Source of the DNA: Triatoma infestans
Lineage: Eukaryota > Arthropoda > Insecta > Hemiptera > Reduviidae
Direction: 5' to 3'
Length of the DNA stretch: 64,000 nucleotides
Assembly (NCBI GenBank): GCA_011037195.1
Contig: JAAEAF010003124.1
Coordinates: 1-64,000, forward strand
Within the stretch, counting starts at the first letter, position 1. Every line of letters begins with the position of its first letter. The notes below the pieces were generated by a model, which was not told where the DNA came from, made no database searches, and saw only the letters and a program-made list of their open reading frames with translations. Below, one piece after another: positions 41,701 through 55,107 of the stretch. The translations under genes and the position numbers were made by a program.

Positions 41701-43130
41701 AAGAAATGCAAAAATAATAGTTTTGAAAAATAGTTTAAAATATTTTATAGTTTGAAAAATAGAATTTTGTCAATATTTTAAATTATCTTGGTGCATTGGA
41801 AAGAGCCGGGTACTATTAGGTCATGGCTATTAAAGAGACAAAGGCACAGAAATCCGTTAGGCTAATACAATGCCACTTGGCCAACTGTTTTCTAAGAGCA
41901 GGGCATTCTTCACACAGTCTGCATTCTGCTTTCAAACAAGGACAGTCTGAGCTAGACATTCTACGAGTAGACATCAGTGCCACTTTAAGTTAAAACACAA
42001 GGGCTTGAGGTGGTGCGGTTAGGCGAGGAAGGGGGGCTAGGATAGGTGTGACCACTTATTTACTAATACAATTAACAAACAACAGAAAGTGTGTAATTCA
42101 ACGTACAGAATATTAGACAATATATGATGATAGAAAGTATTTCTAATTTTCCAAATAACTATGGAACTAATTTACATCATTTCAGGGTTTATACTAACTT
42201 ACCACTACAGAACCAGACACCCACACATTCACACATAGAGTTTACTCAATTTACACTGTTGTCAAATCATTACATCAATCGTTAGAACTTTATGAAAGGT
42301 ATTAATTCATATCTACAAATAGCGTTAATTACAAGGACAGTCAATTGGTTACACCGGGCGTCGGTGAGGAGGATGACGTCGAGGTGGTGACGGGAGAGGT
42401 CGAACACAGACGGACAAACAGGAAGTCGTACCTGGTCTCTCGAGGATATGCGGTCATGCGATCAGTGCGATCGAGCCCAATTCACGATGATTGTGAATAG
42501 TTGTATTACTTCCAGCATCAGATAGTAGGACTTTGTAGTTGCCAGTTACGAACGATTACTTATTAGTTCAGACAGAGGCGCCTGTCATTACGACAGCAAG
42601 AATGACCCTCTCTCCAGTCCCACTTCTCTCGCTCGGTCGCTCTCCCCTCCACTCTAATGCGGTTCCTCGTCACAGATAGCAGCACTTCACTCATTCACTT
42701 ATCACACTTACTCGTATGTATTTACTTAACATAATATTGACTTACTACTTATGAGTAACGTCACAAGCTTTACATTTAGACTACATAAGTAATTGATTTT
42801 ATAAACATAATAGTTGTGATATTGTAAAATATTTAAATATCTTTGAATAATATATTTTATTTAATCTACCAGTGTTGTCTTGATTATTTCTTAATACTTG
42901 TATCTCTATCTCATGCATACTCACAAGCCCCTTACAAAACCTACACTGCGCCTCACATGCTACTACTACACAACATCACCAAACACATTTCACTTCCTAG
43001 GAGCCGGCACTACACTGCACCAGGCGCCAATGAGATGTTGATGTGCCATAAAAAAAAATGAAAAAGCATTAAATGCTTTTTGTTTTACAAGATTTCGAAT
43101 TGAATTAGAATGACACAGGGGACGACTCGA
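41700..43130. other. Unassigned stretch with a GC-rich island at 42350-42700
   Basis: The island is clearly richer in GC than the surroundings, with ACACCGGGCGTCGGTGAGGA and CTCTCGCTCGGTCGCTCTCC. It has no long frame. It could be an LTR or leader of an undetected retroelement, or a regulatory region. The sequence at 41800-42010 is likewise of normal complexity but unrecognised. Confidence 0.4.
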
Positions 43131-44150
43131 ACCCAAGCACTGCAGCCTACCCATTGTGGCTTATTGTGCCAACCCCTCAATGCCTAGTAGAGGAAGCCCC
43201 CCTCTTCATGAGGTCCAGAACATTCCCTACTAGTCCTTCTTGAAGTACGATTTATCTCAACGTGCAGAAGATCTCTTACCGCAATCTGCCGATTGCAACG
43301 CAATCAAACCACAGGTGAGAGGCCTTCTCTTCCTCCTCCTGACACAATCTATACAAGGGCTCCGAATCAACCAATCCCACCTTGTGCAGATGTTTCTTGA
43401 ACCTACCATGCTCAGTAAACAGGCCCGTTATCAGACAAATCTAATACCTGCTTAAACCCAGGGTCTCTCTCTGGTTCTTCTTCTGCACAACTCTGGCATA
43501 ACCATTTTGCCATGTTTTGCCCCAGTACTTAGCCTCCAGTGACGATTATGCTCTCTCCGAGTCCATTCTCTCAGAGTCTCCCTCGCCATACTTTTGGCTA
43601 TTTCCAAAACAGGTTCCGGCCCACAGAAAGGAGTATTCGCTCCATTCCTGGCCAGTTGGCCGGCTAGCTCATTACCTTTAATCTCCTTGTGTCCCGGCAC
43701 CCATATCAGCCGTACTTTATTGTGCCGGGATAACGCCTCCAGGGAGTCTCTAGACTCCCTGACTAGGGAAGAAGTGATTCTGGATGTCAGAGAAGAGGCA
43801 TATCACCGTATTCCTAGAGTGCATACGCAAATTCTCCTCAGCACAGACCTTTATTGCATAGACTTCAGCCTGGAATACCGTGGAATATCCACCAAGGGGC
43901 CTCTCAATGAGTACCTCCGGCTTAACTCTATATATACCGGCTCCAGTTCCGCATGCCATTTTGGACCCATCCGTAAATCAGGATCCGGCCTCATTTTTTC
44001 CAACTTTTAGCCCATTCCGATTTTGACGTTAAGATCACTTGGAAGGGGAGCTCAAAGTGGAATGTTGGACAGCACTCTTCCCCAGCTATCTTAAAGATAG
44101 GGCCAGGGTCAGCCTTTTGTGTCACGTCCTGTTTTACAAGAAACTCGATA
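43130..44150 (-). pseudogene. I/R1-like LINE: RNase H domain and C-terminal Cys/His region
   Basis: In minus-strand order: PIFKIAGEECCPTFHFELPF, then the RNase H start FTDGSKMACGTGAGIYR (first Asp), GYSTVFQAEVYAIKVCAEEN (Glu), CLFSDIQ (Asp), VPGHKEIKGNELAGQLARNG-like sequence (His and the region of the last Asp, here ELAG), and finally CRLCQ-like debris (SGGG). Three frames are used, and the codon for the third cysteine region is damaged. The 3' part is the same family as 27745-28035. The presence of RNase H separates it from the RTE- and Jockey-like remnants. Confidence 0.85.
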
Positions 44151-44159
44151 AACAATCAT

Positions 44160-47100
44160 AAAGCAGAAAAAAGACCGATCAGAAATAATTTTAATTATTG
44201 AGCAATTTTTTTATGAGAATATGAGAATTTTTTTTATGAGATTTCAAAAGCCTAAATTTTATTTAAATTTGTTTAATTGGTAAGACAAAATAAAATTAAA
44301 CAAGAGTGGTTTTTATTGTAAAATTAGTCAGTAGTTATATATTTGCAGTACTTTGCCCTAGAATACTGTCTTTTACATGATCAAAGGTGCTGCTCATCAG
44401 GCAAATTTTAATCCCTAATGAGGCCTTCTAAACGTGAACACTTTGCTAAAGATATAACTACCTCTTTTCCTTTCAAAATCGAAAACATATATACCAACAA
44501 ACCAATGTTTAGTGACGGCAGAACTTTACAGTCTACAATTTCTAGAATTCACTTTGATTGTATTGAGACGAAGTGAGAGAGATAGATATATAGCTGGTTC
44601 TAGCTTTGTTCTCTCCACAGAGCTCTCCATCCAACCGTTTATCCTTTTCACTTGATTTCAAAGAAACTTTCATTAAAGAATTAAATATGCAGCGGCTCTT
44701 TAACAAATTTCTTTTCTAGGTTTTTTTTTTTTGTAATTGGATTATACAATTTAATAAAATGCAGAGGAACACCCGTTACACCGCCCATACTAGATTTAGG
44801 ATTTAATATAACTAAATTATATCAATTACAGGTAACTTTGCACTTCGCAAATACTTCTATTATTAAATGTGTCGTACAAATAAACCGATATTAAAATTAA
44901 ACTAATAAAAGCACTTTATTACAAGTAATCTTAAGGTATCATTATCAATAACTAGGTTAGAATGCCAGCTCAACAAGGGCATAGTATTACATCAGAACAT
45001 GATGATCGCTCCCACTAGACATACAGATTGGCTGCCACTAGAAACAGCCTTTTTACTGGAAACCAATAAGTTTAATTGAGAAAGTATCAAAATATCAAAA
45101 AATCAATTAGTGAGGTAAAAAGAAGGATAAATAAAGGTAATTCATCTTTAATAGACCCTAACTCACCAAAGCCTAAAGAAGAAAATCGACTGCAGGGTGT
45201 GCAAGAATATTTTTGAGTTCAGATAATAGCAGACTAACTTATTCACTGATAAACCCTATGGTGCAACAGCCCAAGAGACACATTTGTACCGTTGCATGTC
45301 AATCCAATGGTCCGATGGCTGAACGAATATCACGAAGAAACCGGGTATTTTTTTCAGTGTCCCCCATCCATGTAGCTCATGCAGTTGGGGTAGATCAGAT
45401 AAAGAGAGGATTACATTATTTGTAACTGTTAGTCTATGCAAATCTGTTGGTAGATGATAAATTCTTAATGAATTCTTATAGTCTTGATAGATATATGAAG
45501 TTCGTGCAATAATGATCCAGTGGCAGTATGGGGGGGGAATGCTAATCAATCGTAAGCGATGCAATAGTGAGCACGAAGAATTGTTAATGATGCAGTAGTA
45601 TGATGACGTGTGAAGCATTTTTGTTTTCTCCCTTATTCAGAGATTTCGTACTCAGGGGACCTTGACCTATATTTGGAATATTACATAATTTATAAACTAT
45701 ACAGGGTAAAGAGTTTACATAATTTTATAAATTATAAAGCGCTTACGGCAACTAATGGTGTAAATAAAAATGTTGATCCAAGTTAAAATGTTAATTCTGG
45801 ACCATTTAAATATATAAGCCATGTCATTTCCACAATACTGTTCAATTTCTATTGAAAAATTAAAGTCGTTCAGTGTTCATTGCTTTTCATTACTTCCTAA
45901 TATACAATGTGATTAGCATTTGCCCCCCAAATAAAGTTCAAGGACTGTTTGTCTATCAAGTAATTCAGTTTGTAAATGTTGACAAAATGTTAGCTAATAA
46001 TATACATAATAATGATTGCGATCGATAACTTTGACAAATAGAGAAGCATTCAATTATTTACATTGTCTGCTCAAACAGAAATATAGTACTAATAGCTTTA
46101 GTTCGTACTATAATATTTGTAATATAATTAAAGTAATAATTAACTCTTTAATAATTAAGAGTAGAATTTTTATGATAATAAATTAAAAGAATTCAAGGTA
46201 AAAAAAAAATCATTCTCAAAATAAGACGTTAGTGTATCCATATCTTGCTGTTTGAAGTCGTTTCTGTGGTCCGATCAGATATTCTATTGGAACGAGAGTT
46301 GAGGGCATCAGTAATTCTATAAATATAATCTGCTATGTTTCAACGGACAAAATAAATTAAAAAATCGCAAAAAGTTCAATTTCGAAGGACCAAATTTGAT
46401 AGTATCAAATAGTAGACACGAAGGTTTCAGTCAAAAATCAATTCACTGAATGCATCACTTTGTTTTTTTTTTTTTTTTTTGTTAAAGTAAATGAAGGAAG
46501 GTTCAATTAGATTGAAAAAAAAACTTTTTAATTAGACTAATAAAAACTATATCTGATTTAGCTTCCACACATTCCTTGGGCGTTTGTAATGGAACCAATC
46601 ACCAAAAGCCAATCTTATTAGTTCCATTAGTAACCGCATAATGACGCCGCCATTGAGCCTGCAAGCGCAAGCGTACATCAACTACGCATTACATCCTCTG
46701 TAACGCCCCCTCCAACCAATCTACAATCAATAAGCTATCACCGCTCCGATCAAGAGCTAGAAGGAACTGAGATAAAACGCTAAAAATATGAGGGCTTAGA
46801 ATTAGTCGCCTATAAACTTTAAAGAGCAAAGAACAGTCGCTAGATTAACTCTGACGAATTAACAAGTCTCAACCCCAAGTCCACCCATCATTAGAACAAA
46901 CAAGAGTTCTAACTATCCCCATCTCTCTTCAAGCAATTCACATCACCACGCTACCAACAATCATAACGCTTTGCTCGAGCCCTCTACCCCATATAACTTT
47001 ACTCTCCTTACAAAGTAAATCGTTTAAGAAATTGTGAGTTTAGTATCAGCATATGTATTCATCATTTATATCATTACTATCTCCAACCTATCAATCCCTG

Positions 47101-47215
47101 CTACCTTTAAGCAATTAAGTATTTTACAAAAAAAAAAAAATCCAAGTTAGAAAAAATATTTGTCCATTAAATCTTATTTAAACTAATTTCCAGTGTTCCA
47201 GTTTAATTTGAAAGA
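44160..47215. other. Long unassigned stretch
   Basis: Mostly AT-rich. A moderately GC-rich block at 46560-47000 carries several CCAAT words (GGAACCAATCACC, CCAACCAATC) and no frame, which would suit an LTR or a promoter, but nothing decides it. A 120-residue minus-strand frame at 45256-45618 has no family signature. I see no tRNA, rRNA or CRISPR-like feature. Confidence 0.4.
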
Positions 47216-47216
47216 A

Positions 47217-47480
47217 GAAAGCATCAGAGATATTTTCTGTGATAACGTGCTTAATTTTGTGGTCATCAACCGGTTTCGGGCGTTCACCCCTCATCAGGAT
47301 GTCTTGATAAGGCAATGTGATAGCATAGACTTACACAGAGCAAAATGAATGTGTGTAAACTGATTTCTGTGTTATCACACTGTTTACCAAAACATTTTGA
47401 TGATGGGCGAACGCCCAAAGCCGGTCGATGACCACAAAATTAAGCAGGCTATCATGGAAAATCTCTCTGATTTTCTAATA
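47217..47480. repeat. Palindrome with two hammerhead-like arms (family B)
   Basis: The left arm (47217-47345) and right arm (47350-47480) are inverted copies sharing GTGGTCATCAACCGGTTTCG, GGATGTCTTGATAAGGCA-like and GATAGCATAGACTTACACAG blocks. The loop is very short. The left core (minus, 47261-47302) reads CTGATGA, GGGGTGAACGCCC, GAAA, CCGG, TT, GATGACC. The right core (plus, 47393-47430) has TTGATGA and AAAG in place of CTGATGA and GAAA, with GTC intact. Confidence 0.8.
47261..47302 (-). ncRNA. Hammerhead-ribozyme-like motif, family B, left arm
   Basis: CTGATGA is exact (47291-47297), helix II pairs GGGG(T)G with CGCCC around AA, GAAA is intact, CCGG is self-complementary and GTT is an allowed cleavage triplet. 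Helix I is CATC with GATG, 4 bp. Together with the 37899 copy this is the best candidate for residual activity. Confidence 0.6.
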
Positions 47481-47757
47481 GATACTAAACCTAGGATTCT
47501 AGGTGATTTAGACGGCCACTTATGTGTAAATTCTCATAGAAGACTTTTATTGTCTTCTATGTAGATTGCACATTTATGGTATCTATGAATCTGAGCTAAG
47601 TTACATAAAGCCAACCTAATTGATGTTGCGGGCTATTAAGAAGATTCGTAACAAAACAATCTCAAAATTTACAAAAAACTACGTTGAGCGAAATGGGAGC
47701 AATGAGAAATATAATTTTGCTTCTCCGCTAAAACAACCATTATCCAAAAAAATTAAT
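47480..47757. other. Unassigned stretch before the duplication junction
   Basis: A short inverted pair, AGAAGACTTTTATTGTCTTC-like, lies near 47540. No gene is recognised. Confidence 0.4.
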
Positions 47758-48512
47758 TCAAAACACAAAACACAAACAAAAAAGTAACCTCATTAAGTTG
47801 TAATTAAAGTTTATTAAATGAATTACTATTTAAAAATGTAGTTTTCCACTTTGCACAGTTATATACGTTTAAATATATGTAATAAAAATATCCTCTAATT
47901 AATTAATGCTGTACGATCGCGGAATGTAATATTGTAAAGAATTATAATAGTAGTCAAACTTTGACATGAATTATAATTAAATTAAAACATTTTGTATTTG
48001 TCCAGATAAGCGTAAATAATAATTTCCACCCAAATGACCATTGAATAATTATTATAATATTAAAGTTAAATTTAATAAAAGAAATCTTAAATTATATGTG
48101 TTTATACATGAGTGAATTCATTTTTGATAAAATTTAACAAGGTAGAATGCAATAAAGTTTAAAAAATACCTAATATATAAATTAATGAATATTAGCTATT
48201 CACAATACCATATTTATTCGTGGAATTTTCAACGATATATTATAGGTATGGAAAAATCTGCTACAAATTTAGTCATTAAAATGAGAAATTAAAGAATGCA
48301 ATAAAAAATTTTTAATTTCTCCAGGACTAGGATGGCTCCAGTCTGGTGCGTTTTAATATATTTTCCAATTTAAATTTTTCATCATCTGGTTGTCTCAAAC
48401 TGAAAACTGTACAAATCAAAATATAAAAGTCCCCAGAAATCGCATAATAATTTGATATTGTTCGAATATATCGCACACTTATTTCCCGCTATGTGTGAAT
48501 CGGAAATTATTT

Positions 48513-49000
48513 TTTTTTTTTTATACTTTTTCTCACTCCTGGTAAGAGAGCCAGACTTTCGAAGTGAGATTTCACCGGAAGTACATGTTTTAGGGCCTTC
48601 CGGAATAGGATAAAAATGTTTTTAGCAAATGACTCTATATTTTGTGTGTTTGTGTATGTATTTTAACAGAATATCTTAAAAACGAAAAGTTGCAGGAAAC
48701 TTCAACTTGGTTGGTATTCCGTTTAAGTATTACCATCGCGCATCAGATACGAAGATTTCAGTCATTTCTATCAACCGGAAATGCAACTTTACTGAATGTC
48801 TTTTTTTTTTCTTCAGTTTTTCGAGATTTTCTCGAAAACGGTTTCAATGATTTTCTGTAAACTTCGAATACTACCTACACATATAAATACCTATCACTTT
48901 TATTTGAAACATTTTCGATAGATAAATTTATTTCTTGGCGGTTCGGGGGGGAATATTAGCGTTATGTTTTCCTTTAAAGGATGAAAGTTTACTTTTACAA
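48513..49000 (+). mobile_element. Helentron-like older copy (copy 2 of 7643-8130)
   Basis: As far as I can read, identical to the copy 1 counterpart. A further degraded piece matching 10930-11300 lies at 51800-52170. Confidence 0.65.
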
Positions 49001-49085
49001 GTTAAAATTTGTTTCCAGTATATGTACATTCTTCATTGAGATTTATAATGAAGAATAAAATGATAGGCCTGAAGAAAAAAGGTAA

Positions 49086-49938
49086 AAAATACTTGATCCC
49101 TCTGTAATACCCTCCTTCCTTACTTTATGGTGCTCAAACCTGGACCCTCATGGAAAAATTATTAAGAATGCTGAGAATGCCTCAGAGAGGAATGGAGCGA
49201 AGCTTGCTAGGGGGTAAGAAGGAGTGACCGCCTTAGAAATGAAAATATAAGGAAGAAGACGTAAAGTGAGGAATTTAGACAGGAAAGTTAGACTGAAGGT
49301 TTGGAAGTGGGCAGGTCATGTGATAAGGATAGAAAACGACAGGTGGGCAAAGAAAATAACTAAGTGGGTACCTAACTACAGGAAACGGAAGGTTGGCAGA
49401 CAGAAGAAGAGATGGGCTGACTGGTTGGTGAGAAAGGTTGGTTCTAACTGGATATAGAAGGCTCAGGATAAAAGACTGGTGGCACACTCCGGGAAAGGCC
49501 TATGCTCAACAATGGGCCTGGATCCACAAAGACAACAAGAAGACGAGAGAAGATAAACAAGAATTAAAAATGTTTAAATTTATTAATGTTATATTAATGT
49601 TTATATTTAAATTATTTATAAGTAAATAAATACACATTGAAATACGATCCGCTACATAGATGCCTGAGATATCCAATGCTTGTGAGAAAGGTTGGTTCTA
49701 ACTGGATATAGAAGGCTCAGGATAAAAGACTGGTGGCACACTCCGGGAAAGGCCTATGCTCAACAATGGGCCTGGATCCACAAAGACAACAAGAAGACGA
49801 GGGAAGATAAACAAGAAGAAAAAATGTTTAAATTTATAAATATTTAAAAATAAAAAAAATATTTAAATTATTTATAAGTAAATAAACACACATTGAAATA
49901 CGATCCGCTACATAGATGCCTGAGATATCCAATGCTTG
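49086..49938 (+). pseudogene. RTE-like LINE C-terminal fragment with 254-bp tandem duplication (copy 2)
   Basis: Counterpart of 8216-9068. The coding blocks KWAGHVIRIENDRWAKKIT and GRQKKRWADWLVRKVGSNWI, the frameshifts and the tandem units (from 49429 and 49683) are unchanged. Confidence 0.8.
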
Positions 49939-50169
49939 GCTTGTCTGGCGGTAACTGGTGCGTTTCGGACTACACCGACCACAATTTATGGAGACTTTGT
50001 TGGGAATTGCATCTCTTTTTGCAGAGGTGAAAAACCAGGCAATGAAAGCCTGTTACAGAATTAAACAGGCACATTTTTGGCAGGGTAAACGATATGTTCA
50101 TTCTACCATTCTACCATTTGCTTTCAAGGGTTCCCATTACAAGTTTCCCTTCTGATAGGATGTTGAAGA

Positions 50170-50800
50170 CTTTTTTTTTATCACTCCTACTGAATTTTTG
50201 GGAATGAAGAGGTGGATAGGTTTGCCAAATTGGGAACCTCTCTCCCTTCGATTGGTCCCGAGCCTGCTGTTGGTGTGTCTCTTGGCACATATCTGTCAGG
50301 CTTCCAGACATGCGGATCACAGCATTCATCCTTACGGATGAGCACAGCAGGTTGTCAGTAGTCTAAGGCTCATTAGGGGTCCGGGCGGGGCTTTTAGTGA
50401 TGGAGTCCTGTGTCTTTCACGGACCTCTCACGGGCATCTGGTTGGCTTCCTCACTGGGCATTGTAGCTTAAGGAGACATCTCTATACAATGGGGTTCATG
50501 CCTGACCACTTTTGTAGTATCTGTGAGACGGAGGAGGAAACACCCACACATCTCATGACGGATTGTTTGGGCTGTGAGGAGATAAGGTTCAGAACCTTTG
50601 GCCGAAATAGGATATCGATAGAAGATCGCAAGCTATGTCCTTTTAAGTTCTGGTCCGATTTGTTCGGACTGTGATAAAACTTAGATGGGTAAAACCCGGA
50701 TCTGGACTTTTGAGCGGTAGTTGTTATTCTTTTGGGATAGCTATATGGGCCCAGGAAGGCTTTGGATAGCGAAGCGTTTCGCCCTCCCCTTTCTTGAATA
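50170..50800 (+). pseudogene. I/R1-like LINE 3' end (copy 2)
   Basis: Counterpart of 9300-9930, with GNEEVDRFAKLGTSLPSIGP and CSICETEEETPTHLMTDC. Only flanking differences (about 51166-51183) are seen nearby. Confidence 0.75.
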
Positions 50801-50916
50801 ATAATAATAATAATAATAAATAAATAAATAAATAAATAAGAAATTCATTAAATAAAAAACATTTCTTTTGCACTATTATTATGTATTTATTTTGTAATGC
50901 AATCAATAAAGGCTAC

Positions 50917-50948
<32 letters not shown>

Positions 50949-52402
50949 TTATTATATGTAGCGATTAGACGTTTATGAGTATAATTCTTCTACGTTTAAA
51001 AATATTCATAATAATTTTTTAATAGTAGTTTATTAATGGTATTTGTAAACCATTATATTCAGTATTTTACTTAATTTTTTCCAACTTAAAATAATCACTG
51101 TTATTTTAATCATACTTTATAAATTTTGGCAAACATTGGTCCACAATCTTTTTCATCACATTGACTACATATTGGACCCGCCTAAAGGAAAGAATCATTC
51201 CCTCAGTTTCCTTTGAACATGCAATCGATTACCCATGGTTTGTTCTGGAATTCTGACGATTTCTTTTTTATCCAAGAAATTTTTTTCTTCTTCACTAAAT
51301 GGTCCCTTTCTCTTTGGTAGCAGTTTACCCTGGCTTTTTTATATTTTCTTTTTTTTTTCTAACAATTTCATTATAGTAAATTTTGCTTTTTCTGATCCTA
51401 ATTTGTTCTCATTTAAATGCCATGATTGTCCACTTGGGTAAATTATCATTTTTGTGACAATTATTTGGACAAATTATAAAAAAAAAAAATCATTTTTTAA
51501 TTATCTAATTTTTAAATAACAGTTCATTGGCAGAAAGTTACTCTTAATTTCCTTTTGGGAAAAATTAGTGCTAATTCTGTTGTGATGTGAATGAATTTTA
51601 AGATGATGATTAGGGCCCTTATTGGCTCCAATAGTCCATAATTTCTGATCGTTTGTAATTTTTATCATTTCTTATTGTTGTATTATTAATTCTAATCTGA
51701 ATTTCGAGTATTGGTTTTAAGTTAGATGTTCGAAACTTATTTTATTTTGTACCGAAACTAATGTTTTCTGACTCGTAAATATTATAAGGATATATTTATT
51801 TTTCTTAGATATCTGTCACTGAGAATGTACGAACAGCATAACTAAAAAATGAAAAGTCACAAATCGTTCAAATTTACGTTTGATTTAAGGATCCCCCAGG
51901 TGATCCCATTAATGAAGAATCTAATCCAAATGCTTTAATAAAGGCTTTAATAAATGTGTTTAAAAGTTAAAGAAATTCATTGAATCCATTTTTCGAGAAA
52001 ATCGTAAAAAACTGAAGAAAAAAAAAAGATTCAGTAAAGTGCACTTTCGGATGATTGATTTTTCACCCGCACTTCACTATCAGAAGCAGTGGTGGTATTT
52101 AAATGGAAAGTTTCAAATTATTTGTCCTTTCTCAAGGGATCTGGAAATATGTAATTTCCGTGAAAATTAAATTTTGAAAATACCACATCTTGCAGCAATA
52201 AGATGAAGTAATTGTTTATAAGTCATGGGAAATCCATTAGGGGGAACAGTTTTCATTCTGACCATATGCTATCTCCTCCACTATTTTGTTCACCTGACCG
52301 TCGGTTTTAATTATTCAAATGTTTTATTTAATAAAAACAGTCGTCGTACACAGAGCTTTATTATGTAATAAATGTTATTAACGGGCAAGACGCCATTAAT
52401 AC

Positions 52403-52570
52403 TCACGTCTTGATCTGTTGGATAGCGCAATCACTTTTGATGCGAGAATTCTGGATTTGATTCCTGAAAGCAAAAACAGTCAATGTAGACCCAGTATCGT
52501 GGAAAAAAAAAAGTGGAGAGCTAAAGTTAGTAGCGAGGAATAGAACTAAACGGCAGTAGGTCTACGACGT
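52403..52570 (+). mobile_element. SINE family B, degraded (copy 2)
   Basis: Counterpart of 11533-11700, same sequence. Confidence 0.6.
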
Positions 52571-52807
52571 GTTTAGAACACGCAACCCTCCAAGAAAAAA
52601 AAAGAAATCGCCGTCTACCAAATCTTGACTTTTCATGAGCAAATGAGCCAAAAGTAAGACGCAGTGCCTGGGATCTTCTCCGAAGCAGAAAAGAATTAAG
52701 TAACGGTGATATAAGAAAAAGACAGATTCAATACCTCCAGGTTCAAGAGAATGCCGAAATGATGGATAAGGATAGTGAGATTCGGTCTTCAGAAATAAAA
52801 TAAAAAA

Positions 52808-53030
52808 ATTATATATTTGCCAAAGCTTCGACAAATATATTGTCTTAATCAAGGCATAAAAATAAAAAATGTTCAACTTCAAAACATTCTCTATTCACTA
52901 TTCACTGTGGTCCTATTAATTTTGCAAAAATAAAATGTAAAGTGTCTTGTTTTGAAGATGAACATTTTTTATTTTTATGCCTTGATAAAGACACAATATA
53001 TTTGTCGAAACGTTGGCAAAAATATGTTGT
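52808..53030. repeat. Palindrome of Penelope-type termini, family D (copy 2)
   Basis: Counterpart of 11938-12160. The hammerhead-like core at 52978-53018 is unchanged, with TGCC/GGCA helix I and TTGATAA. Confidence 0.65.
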
Positions 53031-54169
53031 TGAGGTTCTCATTATCCTCATCCATCATTTAAGAACGGTGGAGAAAAAATCTTCAATAATGCCGAAATTT
53101 TACCTGGGATTTCGCAATAAAATATTCATTTATCTTGGTCACGGGACAAGTGAATGTAACTTTTATATATGTCCATTTCATATCCATTTAGATCGAAAAT
53201 GCCAAAGAATAAGATAATGGACTATGGTAGAAAATTTTGAATGTTATCTTTTGGCGAGGTATATAAATAAACAACTAACTGCAGTTGGCAGTTGTATTTG
53301 TTTAATATATTTCTTTCTCTATTGTACTTCAATCCAAATAGTCAAAGTTATTTTTTATCTATTTAAATAATACCTATTGTATGTATCCAATTGATAGAAT
53401 GGGATATTTTTTTTTTTTGTATCTTTTTTATTTAGAAATACCCAGCAAACAATAAAGAACCTTCAAAAATGATATAGAACATTGAATATATGTTTTTTAT
53501 ACCTGGCGAGTATAGTAAAGTGATTCTATTCCGTTATCATATTAAATTTATAGTGGAAGTCTGAGATAAGAAATAAAATACGAAAATAATTATTTTATAT
53601 TCAACCATAGTTTTTTTATTATTTATATATTCTTGTTTTAATAAAAAAAAAACTTCTTTCTCTTATTATATTGGGTGGAAATTATTTGTTACGTAATATT
53701 GTATTTATTATCGCGCTACTATTCGGGCAGTCCTGGTGGGAGGACGGTAAAAATGAATAACATGAAAATATTAAATAGGTATTGCTGTAATAATTCTCTA
53801 ATCCTCAATCCATGTGAAGCAAAAAATAATACCTAATTAGTCCTCAAACAACTTAAAATAAAAGTACAAAAATATTTTCTGGACAATGTATCTGAGGACT
53901 GTAGAGAGAACTGAAATACAATATTTTAAATGAAATGTTTTACTGGCCGCAAATACAAAACCCAGAAATATATTAACCCAGAAATGTTATAACCCATTTA
54001 AAGAACGTTACTTTGCCACCATTATCATTCAATTCAAATAATAATATTACAAATATATTAATTATTGATTCGCTGGCTAAATTAAATCAGATTATAATTA
54101 AATTCATTATTGAAGCTTTATAAATTAAATCTTTCCTCATTAAGTAAAAGTAACTGCCTACTTTTTCAG

Positions 54170-54360
54170 GCGTGCTTAACGTCCCAACTACCAAATTAGG
54201 TGTCGTGAACGGGGACGGAAGTTCCTACTTTAATCTACATAGTATTAACATTTTTTTTAAACGAAATAAAATTTAGCAGTTATATACGCGAAACTCGAAC
54301 TGGAGACCTCCCATTTACAAGTCCATATTCATAACCACTACACCAACATTGAGAAACGCC
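54170..54360 (-). mobile_element. tRNA-related SINE family C, degraded (copy 2)
   Basis: Counterpart of 13300-13490, same sequence. Confidence 0.5.
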
Positions 54361-55107
54361 AACATTATTTACGATAGTGTTGGAAATGGAAATTGAATGG
54401 CGGAAAAGAGAGAGAGAGAATAAGAGACAGTGAAAGGATATATATGGTTGCGCCCTTAATATTGTATTTGGTTGGAATCGCCAAACAGTAGTTGTGGTCT
54501 TAGTACAAACTAAATAATGTTTATCAAGTCATAGCACGAAAACCAGTTTCCAAAGCGTTTCCAACCATCATTAACATAGTCTTCAATTTACTATAATTAT
54601 CATAGCCTCCGTCCAGACTACAGTAGACAATAAAATTGTTTTACACAGCTATATAGATATAATTGTTAATTACAGTTTTGTTTCTTTTTTGGAAAATAAC
54701 TTTATTACATTTCTATAATTATTGATATAATTGTTCTTTACTATAAATGGGCTTAAAAGAAAAAAATTATGAGTTAGTTAAAAATAAAAACTAAATATTA
54801 AACCTTATTAACATACTTAAATGTTTTTTGTCAAGGAATGCCATGATTTTCTGCGTACTTATATGAATTACCGATCTCAGATAAGAAAAATCGCGAAATT
54901 TATCAATTATAACTGGTTATTTTTTTTTTTTGCTTTGCAACTAAAACCTTTATATCGATTATACGAAATAACAAGTTTGAGCTTCCTTATTTTTTTTTAA
55001 TTAATTTCTCTTATTGCGGTAAGACAAAGAATTGTGATAAAAAGAAATTTATGAAATCGAATTTTTCATCTAAAAGATACGAGTACAAGATTTGATAACT
55101 TTGGAAT

